From Peptococcaceae bacterium BRH_c23 (lineage in GTDB: Bacteria > Bacillota_B > Desulfitobacteriia > Desulfitobacteriales > Desulfitobacteriaceae): a DNA stretch of 37,778 nucleotides. The position numbers were made by a program, and so were the translations under genes. The stretch lies in NCBI GenBank assembly GCA_000961805.1, contig LADV01000123.1, forward strand, positions 1 to 37,778. Reading direction: 5' to 3'. The first letter of the stretch is position 1. Each line of letters opens with the position of its first letter. The notes beneath the pieces are model-generated. The model searched no databases, had not been told where the DNA came from, and saw nothing but the letters and a program-made list of their open reading frames with translations. Of the stretch, positions 25,214 through 33,331 are shown piece by piece.

Positions 25214-25681
25214 TTATCGTTTCCGCATTTTGTCCTCAATTTCTGCTAATCGATCTTGAAGTAAGGCAATCGCCATTTCTTGATTACGTACTCGCCGCTT
25301 TAAGTGATCCACAAGCTGCGTAAGTTCTTCTACATCTTCTGAGATTGCTTCAAGAACTCCACCAGAACGAAGCGTTTCCTCATTGCTGATATCCTCTGGA
25401 GCTTGAGTTTTTTCCAAAGGGTTTTCGATTGAATTTTCCGCAGCGCTCAGAGGAGCTAAAAGATAATGAAACTTCGCATATCTAGAATTACGTCCAGGAT
25501 GAACTTCTATAACTCCATCTTCAGCTAATGCCTGAATTGCTCGTTTCAAAGTTACACTTGCGGCACCTGTTTCTCGTTGAATATCTGAATATGCTAATTC
25601 GAAATCCTTACCTTGATACATACTAGAAATCTTCTCGAAAAATTCGACAAATTTCCGATGGGTTTTTTCCTTTAATCTCAA
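25214..25681 (-). CDS. winged-helix DNA-binding protein with C-terminal coiled coil
   Basis: 155 residues. Residues ~1-75 look like a winged helix-turn-helix: FELAYSDIQRETGAASVTLK, then RAIQALAEDGVIEVHPG and a wing with RNSRYAKFHY. A variable linker rich in Glu/Ser/Pro (~80-105) leads to a heptad-like coiled coil (~108-153, VEELTQLVDHLKRRVRNQEM). I do not know the family; it resembles a GntR-type reader without an effector domain, the coiled coil probably serving for oligomers. The start is a TTG after GAAGGATGG. An AT-rich inverted repeat lies just upstream. Confidence 0.72.
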   Translation of the reverse strand: MRLKEKTHRKFVEFFEKISSMYQGKDFELAYSDIQRETGAASVTLKRAIQALAEDGVIEVHPGRNSRYAKFHYLLAPLSAAENSIENPLEKTQAPEDISNEETLRSGGVLEAISEDVEELTQLVDHLKRRVRNQEMAIALLQDRLAEIEDKMRKR

Positions 25682-25699
25682 TGCTAGTCCATCCTTCCC

Positions 25700-25736
25700 A
25701 ATATTAATTAAATAATTCTTAAGAATAATTAATATT
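25700..25736. promoter_or_regulatory. AT-rich inverted repeat upstream of wHTH gene
   Basis: AATATTAATTA (25700-25710) and its reverse complement (25726-25736) flank a 15-base spacer, and a separate 12-bp palindrome ATTCTTAAGAAT (25715-25726) overlaps the right side. It sits 19 bases before the wHTH start and could be its own operator. Confidence 0.5.
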
Positions 25737-25810
25737 ATATCAAATTTACGAATAAATGCTATACTGAATATTGGTAATAGTTAAACTTTAATTCGAAAGT
25801 AGGGTTTAAT

Positions 25811-26644
25811 TCATTTATCCCCATAAAGTTTTTGAATTACTTCATCTGACAAGCCAAAGGTATGTTCATCTGCTGGAAAGAGACTAAATTTAACTTCCTC
25901 GTGATATTTATGAATGGATTGAACTGCTTCTTGTCCTAGTTGAGCAAATTGCTTAACAAATTTTGGTTTAAAGCGTTCAAAGAGTCCCAGTAAATCGTGA
26001 AATACCAAAACTTGACCATCACAATCCAGCCCTGCCCCAATTCCAATCGTAGGAATTTTCAATCCTGTGGATATTTGGGCAGCTACTTGTCTTGGTATGG
26101 CCTCGAGAACCAGTAAGAATACCCCAGCCTGTTCTAGTGCCTGACTGTCCTTAACCAACTGTACAGCACTCTCAAGGTCTCGACCCTGAACCTTAAACCC
26201 GCCCAATTGGTTTGCCGTTTGGGGGGTAAGGCCAATATGTCCTACAACAGGAATTCCTGCACGAGTTAAGCTTTCAACGATCGGAACAAGGTTTAAGCCT
26301 CCTTCGAGTTTTATTGCGTCCGCTCCCCCTTCCTTAATCAGTCTCCCAGCATTGATTATGGCAAGATCGAGTGTCGCATAGCTCATAAACGGCATATCAG
26401 CAATGACAAACGTTTTTGCAGCACCCCTGCGGACGGCTTTTGTATGGTGGAGCATGTCTTCCATAGTTACTGGAACAGTGGAATCATAGCCTAAAACTAC
26501 CATCCCTAAAGAATCCCCGACTAAGATTGTGTCGACGCCTGCATCTTCTACTAACTTGGCTGAAGGATAATCATAGGCTGTTAACATACTGATTTTTTCA
26601 CCAGCTTGTTTCATTTTTTCAAAATCAGGAATAGTCTTTTTCAT
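25811..26644 (-). CDS. panB: 3-methyl-2-oxobutanoate hydroxymethyltransferase
   Basis: 277 residues. PanB transfers a hydroxymethyl group from methylene-tetrahydrofolate to 2-oxoisovalerate to make ketopantoate for pantothenate and CoA. Magnesium ligands Asp44 (LVGDSLG) and Asp82 (IADMPFMSY) are present, followed by DAIKLEGG and the catalytic-Glu region LLVLEAIP; GIGAGLDCDGQVLVFHDLLGL is a family signature. It has a GGGAGGT site. panC and panD are not nearby, so this gene is separate from the rest of the pathway. Confidence 0.97.
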   Translation of the reverse strand: MKKTIPDFEKMKQAGEKISMLTAYDYPSAKLVEDAGVDTILVGDSLGMVVLGYDSTVPVTMEDMLHHTKAVRRGAAKTFVIADMPFMSYATLDLAIINAGRLIKEGGADAIKLEGGLNLVPIVESLTRAGIPVVGHIGLTPQTANQLGGFKVQGRDLESAVQLVKDSQALEQAGVFLLVLEAIPRQVAAQISTGLKIPTIGIGAGLDCDGQVLVFHDLLGLFERFKPKFVKQFAQLGQEAVQSIHKYHEEVKFSLFPADEHTFGLSDEVIQKLYGDK

Positions 26645-26773
26645 TGTCCATTTTACCTCCCTTGTTAAAGTTCATACTTTCGCTCTACATTTTTAATACT
26701 CTTTTATACTGTCAATTAGTCATACTCCTTCAAGTTTAGGCATAGGTAGATATCAGTCAAAGGAGGGATAACC

Positions 26774-27145
26774 ATGTCAAAATCCTTTCATTTAAGCTTA
26801 ATTCTAAAAGGAATTCTCTGGGCGGCGATCTTAGCATTGTTATTGTCTCTGTTCTTTGGTGTCCTACTCTCTTACACATCACTCCCTGAATCAGAACTGT
26901 CGCTCAACATTATCTTTGGAACCAGCATTTTTGTCGCTGCCTTTGTCACAGCACACCAAGCGGGCACAAAGGGTCTCTACTATGGATTGAGTGTAGGTCT
27001 CGGATTCATCCTTCTGGTCTTGGTCTTATCCGCTGTTTTTTTGTCTGGTACCCCATCCTGGTTAAAGATGGCAGAGAAATCCATCATAGCCTTAGTTGCT
27101 GGCGGAATAGGTGGAATAGCGGGAGTCCTTTTTCCTCAATCTTAG
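26774..27145 (+). CDS. TIGR04086-family membrane protein
   Basis: 123 residues with four membrane helices (~10-32, 45-60, 66-90, 100-120), matching the short four-helix TIGR04086 proteins of Firmicutes (ILKGILWAAILALLL at the start, GGIGGIAGVLFPQ at the end). Function is unknown. An AAAGGAGGG site precedes the ATG, and a strong terminator follows, so it is transcribed alone. Confidence 0.78.
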   Translation: MSKSFHLSLILKGILWAAILALLLSLFFGVLLSYTSLPESELSLNIIFGTSIFVAAFVTAHQAGTKGLYYGLSVGLGFILLVLVLSAVFLSGTPSWLKMAEKSIIALVAGGIGGIAGVLFPQS

Positions 27146-27168
27146 CAGCAATTTTAAAGCAGCCTCTT

Positions 27169-27215
27169 TTTAGAAGAAAGGGAAATCTCATAGTGAGATT
27201 TCCCTTTCTTCTAAA
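27169..27215 (+). terminator. terminator of the TIGR04086 gene
   Basis: Perfect 22-bp arms (27169-27190 and 27194-27215) with a 3-base loop lie 24 bases after the stop codon. Short T-runs follow. Confidence 0.85.
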
Positions 27216-27357
27216 TTTGAACGTTTTTAATAATTTCTATCTTTACTGCCAAATTCCTGCTTACTTGACGCTGGAATTAAATAAATATTCAAAATGCTTC
27301 ACATTTCATCTCCAAGGTTATACAATACCGTCAAAGTTACTTTAGGAGGATTAATCT

Positions 27358-27789
27358 ATGTGCATTGAAAAGACACCTTGGGAGCAAGTTATTGAGTTTC
27401 ATGGTCATACTTGCCCAGAAATTGCCTTAGGTTTTCGGGTAGCCCAAATTGCCAGGCGTGAACTAGAAATTAGCCCTTCAGCCAATTCTGAACTTATCGT
27501 CACAGCTTATACCCATTCCTGTGCTGTCGATGCTTTCCAAGTCTTAAATCACACAACCTACGGCCGTGGGAATTTATTTGTTCATGAAAAGAAGCAACAT
27601 GTTTATGATTTTCACTACTCAGGGATAGCTGAAGGCTTGCAAATCTCCATACGCTCTGAAGTACTTGAACACCTCTCGGTAGCTACCGAACAATTGTCTC
27701 CACGTGAGAAGCAAAATGCTTTAATAGAAACCCTAAAATTTATCTTAGGGATAGAAGAGCTCCTTTTCTGTACAATTCAGAAACTCTAA
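27358..27789 (+). CDS. FmdE-like protein (formylmethanofuran dehydrogenase subunit E family)
   Basis: 143 residues carrying the FmdE core: FHGHTCPEIALGFRVAQ (14-30), then THSCAVDAFQVLNHTTYGRGNL (~52-73), with Cys and His that bind metal in relatives. The C-terminal zinc ribbon found in longer FmdE proteins is absent. No formylmethanofuran dehydrogenase genes are near, so the methanogen role does not apply; related proteins in anaerobic bacteria are linked to molybdenum/tungsten enzymes, but no such gene is in the window. The AGGAGGAT site is strong. It converges on lgt, 7 bases between the stops. Confidence 0.8.
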   Translation: MCIEKTPWEQVIEFHGHTCPEIALGFRVAQIARRELEISPSANSELIVTAYTHSCAVDAFQVLNHTTYGRGNLFVHEKKQHVYDFHYSGIAEGLQISIRSEVLEHLSVATEQLSPREKQNALIETLKFILGIEELLFCTIQKL

Positions 27790-27796
27790 CTCCCGG

Positions 27797-28582
27797 TTAA
27801 ACCACCCCACGTTGACGATCTCTCCAAAATCTCCAGACGAGAAGGATAAGGGAAACCCCTACGAATGCCATACTACTCCATTGGGCGGCTGTCCAGTCGA
27901 ATAGAAATCGTGGGCTATCCCCTCTGAGGCTCTCTAAAAAGAACCTTGATAAGTTATATAAGACCATATATAACAAAAAGATCATACCTGACGGCCATTT
28001 TCTTAATTTCAGAATGACAAGGAGAGCAAAAATTATCACATCCACTTGCCCTTCCCATACTTCGGCTGGCCACAACGGTTGGTCCCCAAACTTATCTCGG
28101 GCAATTGTCCCTTCGGGATATAGAATTCCAAAATCCCCTCCTGTCGGCCCTCCAAAAGCATCCCCATTCATCAGGTTGGCATTCCTGCCGACCGATTGAG
28201 CCAACACAAGCCCCGGAGCAGCCAAATCAGCAAGTTCCCAAAATGGTAACTTCTTATACCAAACGTAAATTGCCGCCGCTAAAAGAGCTCCTATTACACC
28301 TCCTTGGATGGAAAGTCCACCATGCCAAATCGCAATAATTTCACCAGGGTATTGACGATAAAATGCCCAGTCGAAAAAAAACACTTGCCAAAAACGAGCA
28401 CCCAAGATGCCGGAAATTAGTAATATGGGCGCTAAATCCATGAAAACGTCCATATATTGCGGTCGACCCTCTGCTTTAGCGAAGTACAGTGTAACACCTA
28501 CTCCAAGAATAAATGCTAATGCAAAAAGGGTACCATAAGCTCTAATCGGAAAATCTCCCACAAAAAACCAGTATTGATGCAT
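27797..28582 (-). CDS. lgt: prolipoprotein diacylglyceryl transferase
   Basis: 261 residues with seven membrane helices. Lgt attaches diacylglycerol to the lipobox cysteine of prolipoproteins. Signature text is present: IRAYGTLFALAF near the start, HGGLSIQGG, and the family box in the form GRNANLMNGDAFGGPT, where the usual G-N-F is A-N-L. The start follows AAGGAGGG. It would process the PLD-like and DctP lipoproteins found in this window. Confidence 0.95.
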   Translation of the reverse strand: MHQYWFFVGDFPIRAYGTLFALAFILGVGVTLYFAKAEGRPQYMDVFMDLAPILLISGILGARFWQVFFFDWAFYRQYPGEIIAIWHGGLSIQGGVIGALLAAAIYVWYKKLPFWELADLAAPGLVLAQSVGRNANLMNGDAFGGPTGGDFGILYPEGTIARDKFGDQPLWPAEVWEGQVDVIIFALLVILKLRKWPSGMIFLLYMVLYNLSRFFLESLRGDSPRFLFDWTAAQWSSMAFVGVSLILLVWRFWRDRQRGVV

Positions 28583-28811
28583 AGTGCCCTCCTTTGATTG
28601 AAAAACCCGTCTTCACAAATTATTCTTACCCATTGACTATCTCTGCAATAAATGAGCATCATCATTATATCTTGTATGCTAGAAGAGCTCAAGCGCACAT
28701 CTAGCTTAACCTAGTGCCCGAGACCACTAACCGTCGATTGGTGGCTCATATTACAGCTTTAGAACTTCTTTTCTGAAGACTACGTGCTTCAGTGAACTAA
28801 ATAATTATAAA

Positions 28812-28850
28812 AACAGACTCGATACTTCATCGAATCTGTTTAAACTTTCA
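28812..28850 (-). terminator. terminator after the small membrane protein
   Basis: 13-base arms with one mismatch (around 28812-28824 and 28830-28842) are followed on the minus strand by TTATAATT. It ends the FtsA-like operon. Confidence 0.7.
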
Positions 28851-29045
28851 ACTATTTAGTTTTGCGTAAAAAGGATCAAATTTATTGGAATTGGGTATCG
28901 CTGCATCTCGCTGTGCTTTTCCGGTAGGTTTTTGAACTCTTTGAAAATAGTCGGAATGCTTCTTCTTAGCTGATCCCGCATCGGAGTATAATGTAACAAA
29001 TAAGGCAGCAAATGCAATTAGTACTACAAACCACTGAAATAACAT
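28848..29045 (-). CDS. small single-pass membrane protein (65 aa)
   Basis: I do not recognise a family. One N-terminal membrane helix (~4-20) is followed by a Lys/Ser/Gln-rich cytoplasmic-type tail ending in FDPFYAKLNS. It lies 54 bases downstream of the FtsA-like gene in the same direction with its own GGAGGTG site, so the two are likely co-transcribed. A role alongside the FtsA-like ATPase at the membrane is a guess from position only. Confidence 0.75.
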   Translation of the reverse strand: MLFQWFVVLIAFAALFVTLYSDAGSAKKKHSDYFQRVQKPTGKAQRDAAIPNSNKFDPFYAKLNS

Positions 29046-29099
29046 AACTAAACACCTCCATCCTTTATTTTATGACCTTCTGGGCAATTGTCAAGTCTT

Positions 29100-31202
29100 T
29101 TAATTAAAAGTCGCAGTTAAGCGGTCACCAGGATGTAAAACCGTCGTAAATTCAGCGGGTTGACCATTGACACTGATTTTTAAGGAGCCTGAAATCTTCT
29201 CTTCAGGAAACTTAACATAGGGTAACAAATCCGAAAGAATCGGCATGCGCTTGAATCCCTCTACTTTAAGATCCATACCATCCGTAAGGGGTTCGTCCAT
29301 GGTAACAGTCTTGCCATGAAACGAAATAACAGTCTCTTGGGGAGGATACTCAATATCTATTCCATTAACTTTAAAGGGCATGGACTTGGGACAGAGTTGT
29401 AACTCGCCAACTGTAATCTGCTTTGTGTAAACCTCTATAGAATCCCCCTCTTGGATTATACAGTTCCGCCCTACTTCACAGTCATTGACTAAAATCGTAC
29501 GGTTTAAGTTAAGAACAAGGGGTTCTCCATTGATCCGAATCTCTATAGCTACTTTTTTACCAAGTTCAAAACCTTTTTCTTGCAGGAGATTGTCTAAATT
29601 ATCATTTGGAAGGTAGGTGATTTTATATCCGTCCAGTATGGGATCTTTTTCATTCATCGGTTGTTGGTTTACGAAAACCTGCGGAACAAATTTTTCACGC
29701 TGACCATTCCAAGAAATCCAGCTAGCCTTTTGAGGAGGCAATACATCCTCAAGATATGCTTTAGCATCGATCCCCTGTTCTCCTGGGGTAAAGGAAATTT
29801 CGTCTCCAGCCTTTAATGACTGATCTAATTTCCCCGGCTTGTCATTTACCCTTAATTGGGCTGGACTTCCCATAGTCCCCTTAATGACCCGCATCTCACT
29901 GTTCCATTCAAAGGTTAAGGCCGCTCCTGGCTTTCCAAAAAAAGTACGAGGCTGGATGCCAGCAGCGAGTAAGGCTTCCGCAACCGTGGTTAATTGTAAT
30001 TCGAAAATTGGTACAGGCTTATTGTTGACTAAAACGGTATAATACTGAAGCCCGTTTCCTTCAAGAGCAGCTATGCCAATTCCAATCGGGGTGATGCTTT
30101 CCGGTCCCTTGACACTTTTCTCCCCAAAAATCTCCCCTAACCTTTCTCTGATTTGAAGACCGACGCGATTTTTGGGGATTTCAAGGGTCTCTGCCAAAAC
30201 CTCAGTAAGACTAGGCGTTAAACTGCCACCGCCAATCAGAATAATGGCTTGTGGAACGTCATGATTGAGATTCAGAATCTCTCTTGAAATACTCTCAGCT
30301 AAGGTTTTAACCACAGGTAGGATTATCTTTAAGACTTCTTCCTTATTTACAACGACTTTTGCACCAAGAAAATCTTTAAATTTTAATTGCTCTTTGGTAT
30401 TTAATTCTCGTTTTACTTTTTCTCCAACCTTAAAATCGAGCAAATAATGCCCACAGATCGTTTCTGTGACTTCATCTCCTGCCATAGGGACCATCCCATA
30501 AGCAAAAAAAGATCCATTTCTAGTCAAAGCAATATCTGCTGTTCCAGCCCCAACATCCACCAAAGCCAGATTAAGACGCCTCATATTAGCGGGTATTGCT
30601 GCTTGGCCTGCGGCAATCGGTTCTAGGGTCAAACTTGTCATTTCTAAACCTACTCGACCTAAGACAGCTACCAAACCATCGACGACTGTTCGGGGTAAGA
30701 AGGTCGCAATCACAGACACCTTGGCAGTTTTTCCGCGTTGCCCGATCAAATTAGATATTTCTTCTCCCTCATTCCAGCGGGCAATGGGATTATATCCAAC
30801 ACAGAGGTAGCTATGAGCCTCATCTGCACTGGATGATTCAAGTTGGTGTAACGCTTGATGAACCGCCTCCATCTCTAGGGCCAGTACACTCTCTCGTTCC
30901 CAACGGACAGGAAGCACTTCTTTATGTTCAGCAACAGCCACTTCTGTTCTCAGCGCACGGCCCGCAGCAGCCACAGCAACCTGTTTTAAGGGTCTCTCTA
31001 ACTTCTTTTCCAAGCTCTCTTTAACCTTGACGACCGCCCGAGCGACTTCGTCCACATCATGAACTTGTCCATCATACATAGCCCTTTGTCGATGCTCAGT
31101 TTGGGCACTGGCCAAAATCTCATAACCTTGTCCTACACCCTTGGTCATCACAAGCCCCATCACCATGCGGGTACCAATATCCAATGCAAAAATAGGTTCC
31201 AC
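29100..31202 (-). CDS. FtsA/PilM-like ASKHA ATPase with tandem VNG-type C-terminal modules
   Basis: 700 residues. Residues 1-385 are an actin-like ATPase of the FtsA type: phosphate-1 FALDIGTRMVMG (5-16), phosphate-2 LVDVGAGTADIAL (214-226) and the adenosine motif ILIGGGSLTPSL (321-332). Normal FtsA is ~410 residues and ends in an amphipathic helix; here ~310 residues follow, made of repeated units that begin V-N-x-x-P or V-N-G and end G-D-x-I/L (450-474, 509-532, 555-592, 610-650, 674-700), which look like small ubiquitin/ThiS-type beta-grasp or SLBB-like folds. There is no membrane helix. No ftsZ is near, so it is a second, specialised ATPase rather than the division FtsA. The start follows GAGAGGTG. 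Confidence 0.8.
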   Translation of the reverse strand: MEPIFALDIGTRMVMGLVMTKGVGQGYEILASAQTEHRQRAMYDGQVHDVDEVARAVVKVKESLEKKLERPLKQVAVAAAGRALRTEVAVAEHKEVLPVRWERESVLALEMEAVHQALHQLESSSADEAHSYLCVGYNPIARWNEGEEISNLIGQRGKTAKVSVIATFLPRTVVDGLVAVLGRVGLEMTSLTLEPIAAGQAAIPANMRRLNLALVDVGAGTADIALTRNGSFFAYGMVPMAGDEVTETICGHYLLDFKVGEKVKRELNTKEQLKFKDFLGAKVVVNKEEVLKIILPVVKTLAESISREILNLNHDVPQAIILIGGGSLTPSLTEVLAETLEIPKNRVGLQIRERLGEIFGEKSVKGPESITPIGIGIAALEGNGLQYYTVLVNNKPVPIFELQLTTVAEALLAAGIQPRTFFGKPGAALTFEWNSEMRVIKGTMGSPAQLRVNDKPGKLDQSLKAGDEISFTPGEQGIDAKAYLEDVLPPQKASWISWNGQREKFVPQVFVNQQPMNEKDPILDGYKITYLPNDNLDNLLQEKGFELGKKVAIEIRINGEPLVLNLNRTILVNDCEVGRNCIIQEGDSIEVYTKQITVGELQLCPKSMPFKVNGIDIEYPPQETVISFHGKTVTMDEPLTDGMDLKVEGFKRMPILSDLLPYVKFPEEKISGSLKISVNGQPAEFTTVLHPGDRLTATFN

Positions 31203-31313
31203 TTATTTCACCTCTCTTTGTCTAAATTCGACTCTTTCGAGACAAAATCCTTTAGTTATAAAACAAAACTCCGAATATGTTCTCACTCTCACAATCTGTG
31301 CCGCCTAATTCAA

Positions 31314-31364
31314 TTTAAGGTATAATTAGTTTGTTTGCATAACCTAAAGCAATTATACCTTAAA
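31314..31364. promoter_or_regulatory. inverted repeat carrying a TATAAT box on each strand
   Basis: 14-bp perfect arms (31314-31327 and 31351-31364) flank 23 bases. Each arm contains GGTATAAT on its own strand. On the minus strand TTGAGT lies 19 bases before TATAAT, which may be the FtsA-like promoter; the plus copy has no -35. Confidence 0.5.
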
Positions 31365-31399
31365 GGGGGTCTATGGACTCAACTTTTTATGTCTTAAAT

Positions 31400-31448
31400 A
31401 AAAGGTCTCCTCCTAGAGAAAGTTCATTTCAATGAGAGGAGACCTTTT
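31400..31448 (-). terminator. terminator of the glcD-dctM operon
   Basis: 13-bp perfect arms (31400-31412 and 31436-31448) with a 23-base loop lie 65 bases after the dctM stop. On the minus strand the stem ends TTTTATTT. Confidence 0.8.
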
Positions 31449-31512
31449 GTATACAATTACCTTTTTCCCCTTACCTATAACAACAGAAGTATTCTTCTTT
31501 AAAGCTATTGGC

Positions 31513-32793
31513 TTAAAAAGATTTTATCATTTCCAAAGGCCAAAGGGTTATTTGCGGGATGTAAGTAATAATAATTAGGACCACAATCATAGCTAGCAAG
31601 AATGGCCACAACCGCTTAATGATAAGATCCATTCGAGTACCTGCAATATTTGCTGCTACATATAAGTTAATTCCTACAGGCGGTGTAACAAGACCAATCC
31701 CTAAATTGACAATCATTAAGACCCCGAAATGAACGGGGTCAATTCCTAAGGCCATGATAATTGGCACAAGAATTGGCGTAAGGATAATAATGGCTGCCGC
31801 TGTCTCCATCACCATACCCACTAAGAGAAGAAAAACGTTGACAATTGCCAGAATGACTAGAGGATTACGGGAGATCCCTAAGAGCCAAACAGCAATATCT
31901 TGTGGAATCTGCTCCCGGGTAAGCACTAAAGCAAAAAGTGCAGCGCAGCCAATAATAAACATGATGATGGCTGTGGTAATAACACTTGACGCAAGACTCT
32001 CCTGGAGTTTTTTCCAAGTAAGTTCCCGATAGACGAAACTACCAACAATATACCCATAGACAACTGCTACCACTGCGGCTTCCGTAGGTGTAAAAATACT
32101 ACCATAAATTCCACCTAGAATAATTACTGGCATTAACAAACCCCATAAAGAGTCTTTAAATGCCGATAGGATTTCTTTGGGAGTAGCGGGTTCTTCTTTG
32201 CCATACCCTTCTTTACGGGAAATCACATAACCTACAATGATAAGAGCAATCCCAATGAGGATACCGGGTCCAAATCCACCAAGGAACAGATCACCGATGG
32301 ACACATTGCCACTTATCCCATATAAGACCAGAGGTATACTCGGTGGAATAACAATTCCGATAGCCCCGGAACATGCTTGTACACTCGCTGAAAATTCTCT
32401 ATTATATCCTTTTTTGACCATGGATGGGATGAGAATTGTACCTAAAGCAGCTGTGGCAGCTGCACCAGATCCGGAAATAGCAGCAAAAAAGATACCTGCC
32501 AGAATGGACACGATCGTTAATCCTCCGTGCATCCTGCCCACTAATGTACTGGCGAAATCTATCAAGCGCCTGGAAATTCCACCGACGGCCATAAGATTAC
32601 CCGCCAAAATAAAGAACGGAATAGCCATTAAAGGAAATGAGTCCATAGCCCCAAACATCCTTTGGGGAACAATCAGTAAATTCATATTGCCGACAAAAAA
32701 TAAAGCCGAAGCAGCTCCCAACCCGAGACTTACAGCAATAGGGGCACCAATTAACATGAGTACTAAGGTAATCAAAAATAAAACAATACTCAT
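31513..32793 (-). CDS. dctM: TRAP transporter large permease (DctM)
   Basis: 426 residues with about 11-12 membrane helices of the DctM/IT superfamily, the sodium-coupled channel subunit of TRAP transporters. Family text includes FFILAGNLMAVGGISRRLIDFA, SGSGAAATAALGTILIPSM and GVLMIVNLGIGLVTPPVG. Its start overlaps the dctQ stop by four bases (ATGA). It is the last gene of the operon that also codes for a GlcD/GlcF-type oxidase. Confidence 0.95.
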   Translation of the reverse strand: MSIVLFLITLVLMLIGAPIAVSLGLGAASALFFVGNMNLLIVPQRMFGAMDSFPLMAIPFFILAGNLMAVGGISRRLIDFASTLVGRMHGGLTIVSILAGIFFAAISGSGAAATAALGTILIPSMVKKGYNREFSASVQACSGAIGIVIPPSIPLVLYGISGNVSIGDLFLGGFGPGILIGIALIIVGYVISRKEGYGKEEPATPKEILSAFKDSLWGLLMPVIILGGIYGSIFTPTEAAVVAVVYGYIVGSFVYRELTWKKLQESLASSVITTAIIMFIIGCAALFALVLTREQIPQDIAVWLLGISRNPLVILAIVNVFLLLVGMVMETAAAIIILTPILVPIIMALGIDPVHFGVLMIVNLGIGLVTPPVGINLYVAANIAGTRMDLIIKRLWPFLLAMIVVLIIITYIPQITLWPLEMIKSF

Positions 32794-33266
32794 ATCAACT
32801 TCCCCCTTTTAATAATTTTTTCAATTTCGGCAAAAGAACTAATCAGTAATAAGACACCACTAATTGGAATAATGAGGTATACATACCCGATGGGTAGTCC
32901 CATAGCTGGAGTTAATTGACCAAACGACCGAACTGCAAATTGACTGCCGAAATAAATTAGCAAACTGTAAAACACACTGCTAACTAGCAGGGCAATAACC
33001 TGGACAACTTGTCTAGTCCGCCCTGGTAAAAAGCCTGCAAAGATCTCAATCATAGGATGGGCTTTTTTTTCTATGGCTAAGCTTGCTCCCAAGAAAGTAA
33101 TCCAGATCATCAAATATCTAGCAAGTTCTTCAGACCAAGCTAGGGGATGTTCCAGTAGGAAGCGGGAAATAACCTGAGCGAAAACCGCTAAGGTCATAAT
33201 TATCAGGAGTAAATTAGTAAATCGACCTATAACTTTATTAACATTATGCACGACCGTACTCAGCAT
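32790..33266 (-). CDS. dctQ: TRAP transporter small permease (DctQ)
   Basis: 158 residues with four membrane helices and the DctQ signature WSEELARYLMIWITFLGAS. It pairs with DctM to form the membrane part of the transporter. It lies 65 bases downstream of dctP with a GAAGGGGG site. Confidence 0.93.
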   Translation of the reverse strand: MLSTVVHNVNKVIGRFTNLLLIIMTLAVFAQVISRFLLEHPLAWSEELARYLMIWITFLGASLAIEKKAHPMIEIFAGFLPGRTRQVVQVIALLVSSVFYSLLIYFGSQFAVRSFGQLTPAMGLPIGYVYLIIPISGVLLLISSFAEIEKIIKRGKLI

Positions 33267-33331
33267 ATGGTTCCCCCTTCTGAAATATTGTAAGAGGAAG
33301 TAGGAAACCTCTACTCCCCCTTACAGAATTT

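Larger units (their letters stand above)
31203..31512. other. intergenic region between FtsA-like and TRAP operons
   Basis: This 310-base gap has no gene. It holds the FtsA-like promoter region with an inverted repeat (31314-31364) and the terminator of the TRAP operon (31400-31448). The rest is AT-rich leader. Confidence 0.75.

Noticed and set aside
28014..28338. two overlapping plus-strand frames inside lgt
   Set aside because: Both are antisense to conserved Lgt motifs and lack start signals.
32237..32812. 191-codon plus-strand frame opposite dctM
   Set aside because: It is fully antisense to a well-supported membrane transporter gene, has no ribosome binding site, and its Ile/Pro/Ala-rich text is the usual shadow of a hydrophobic gene.
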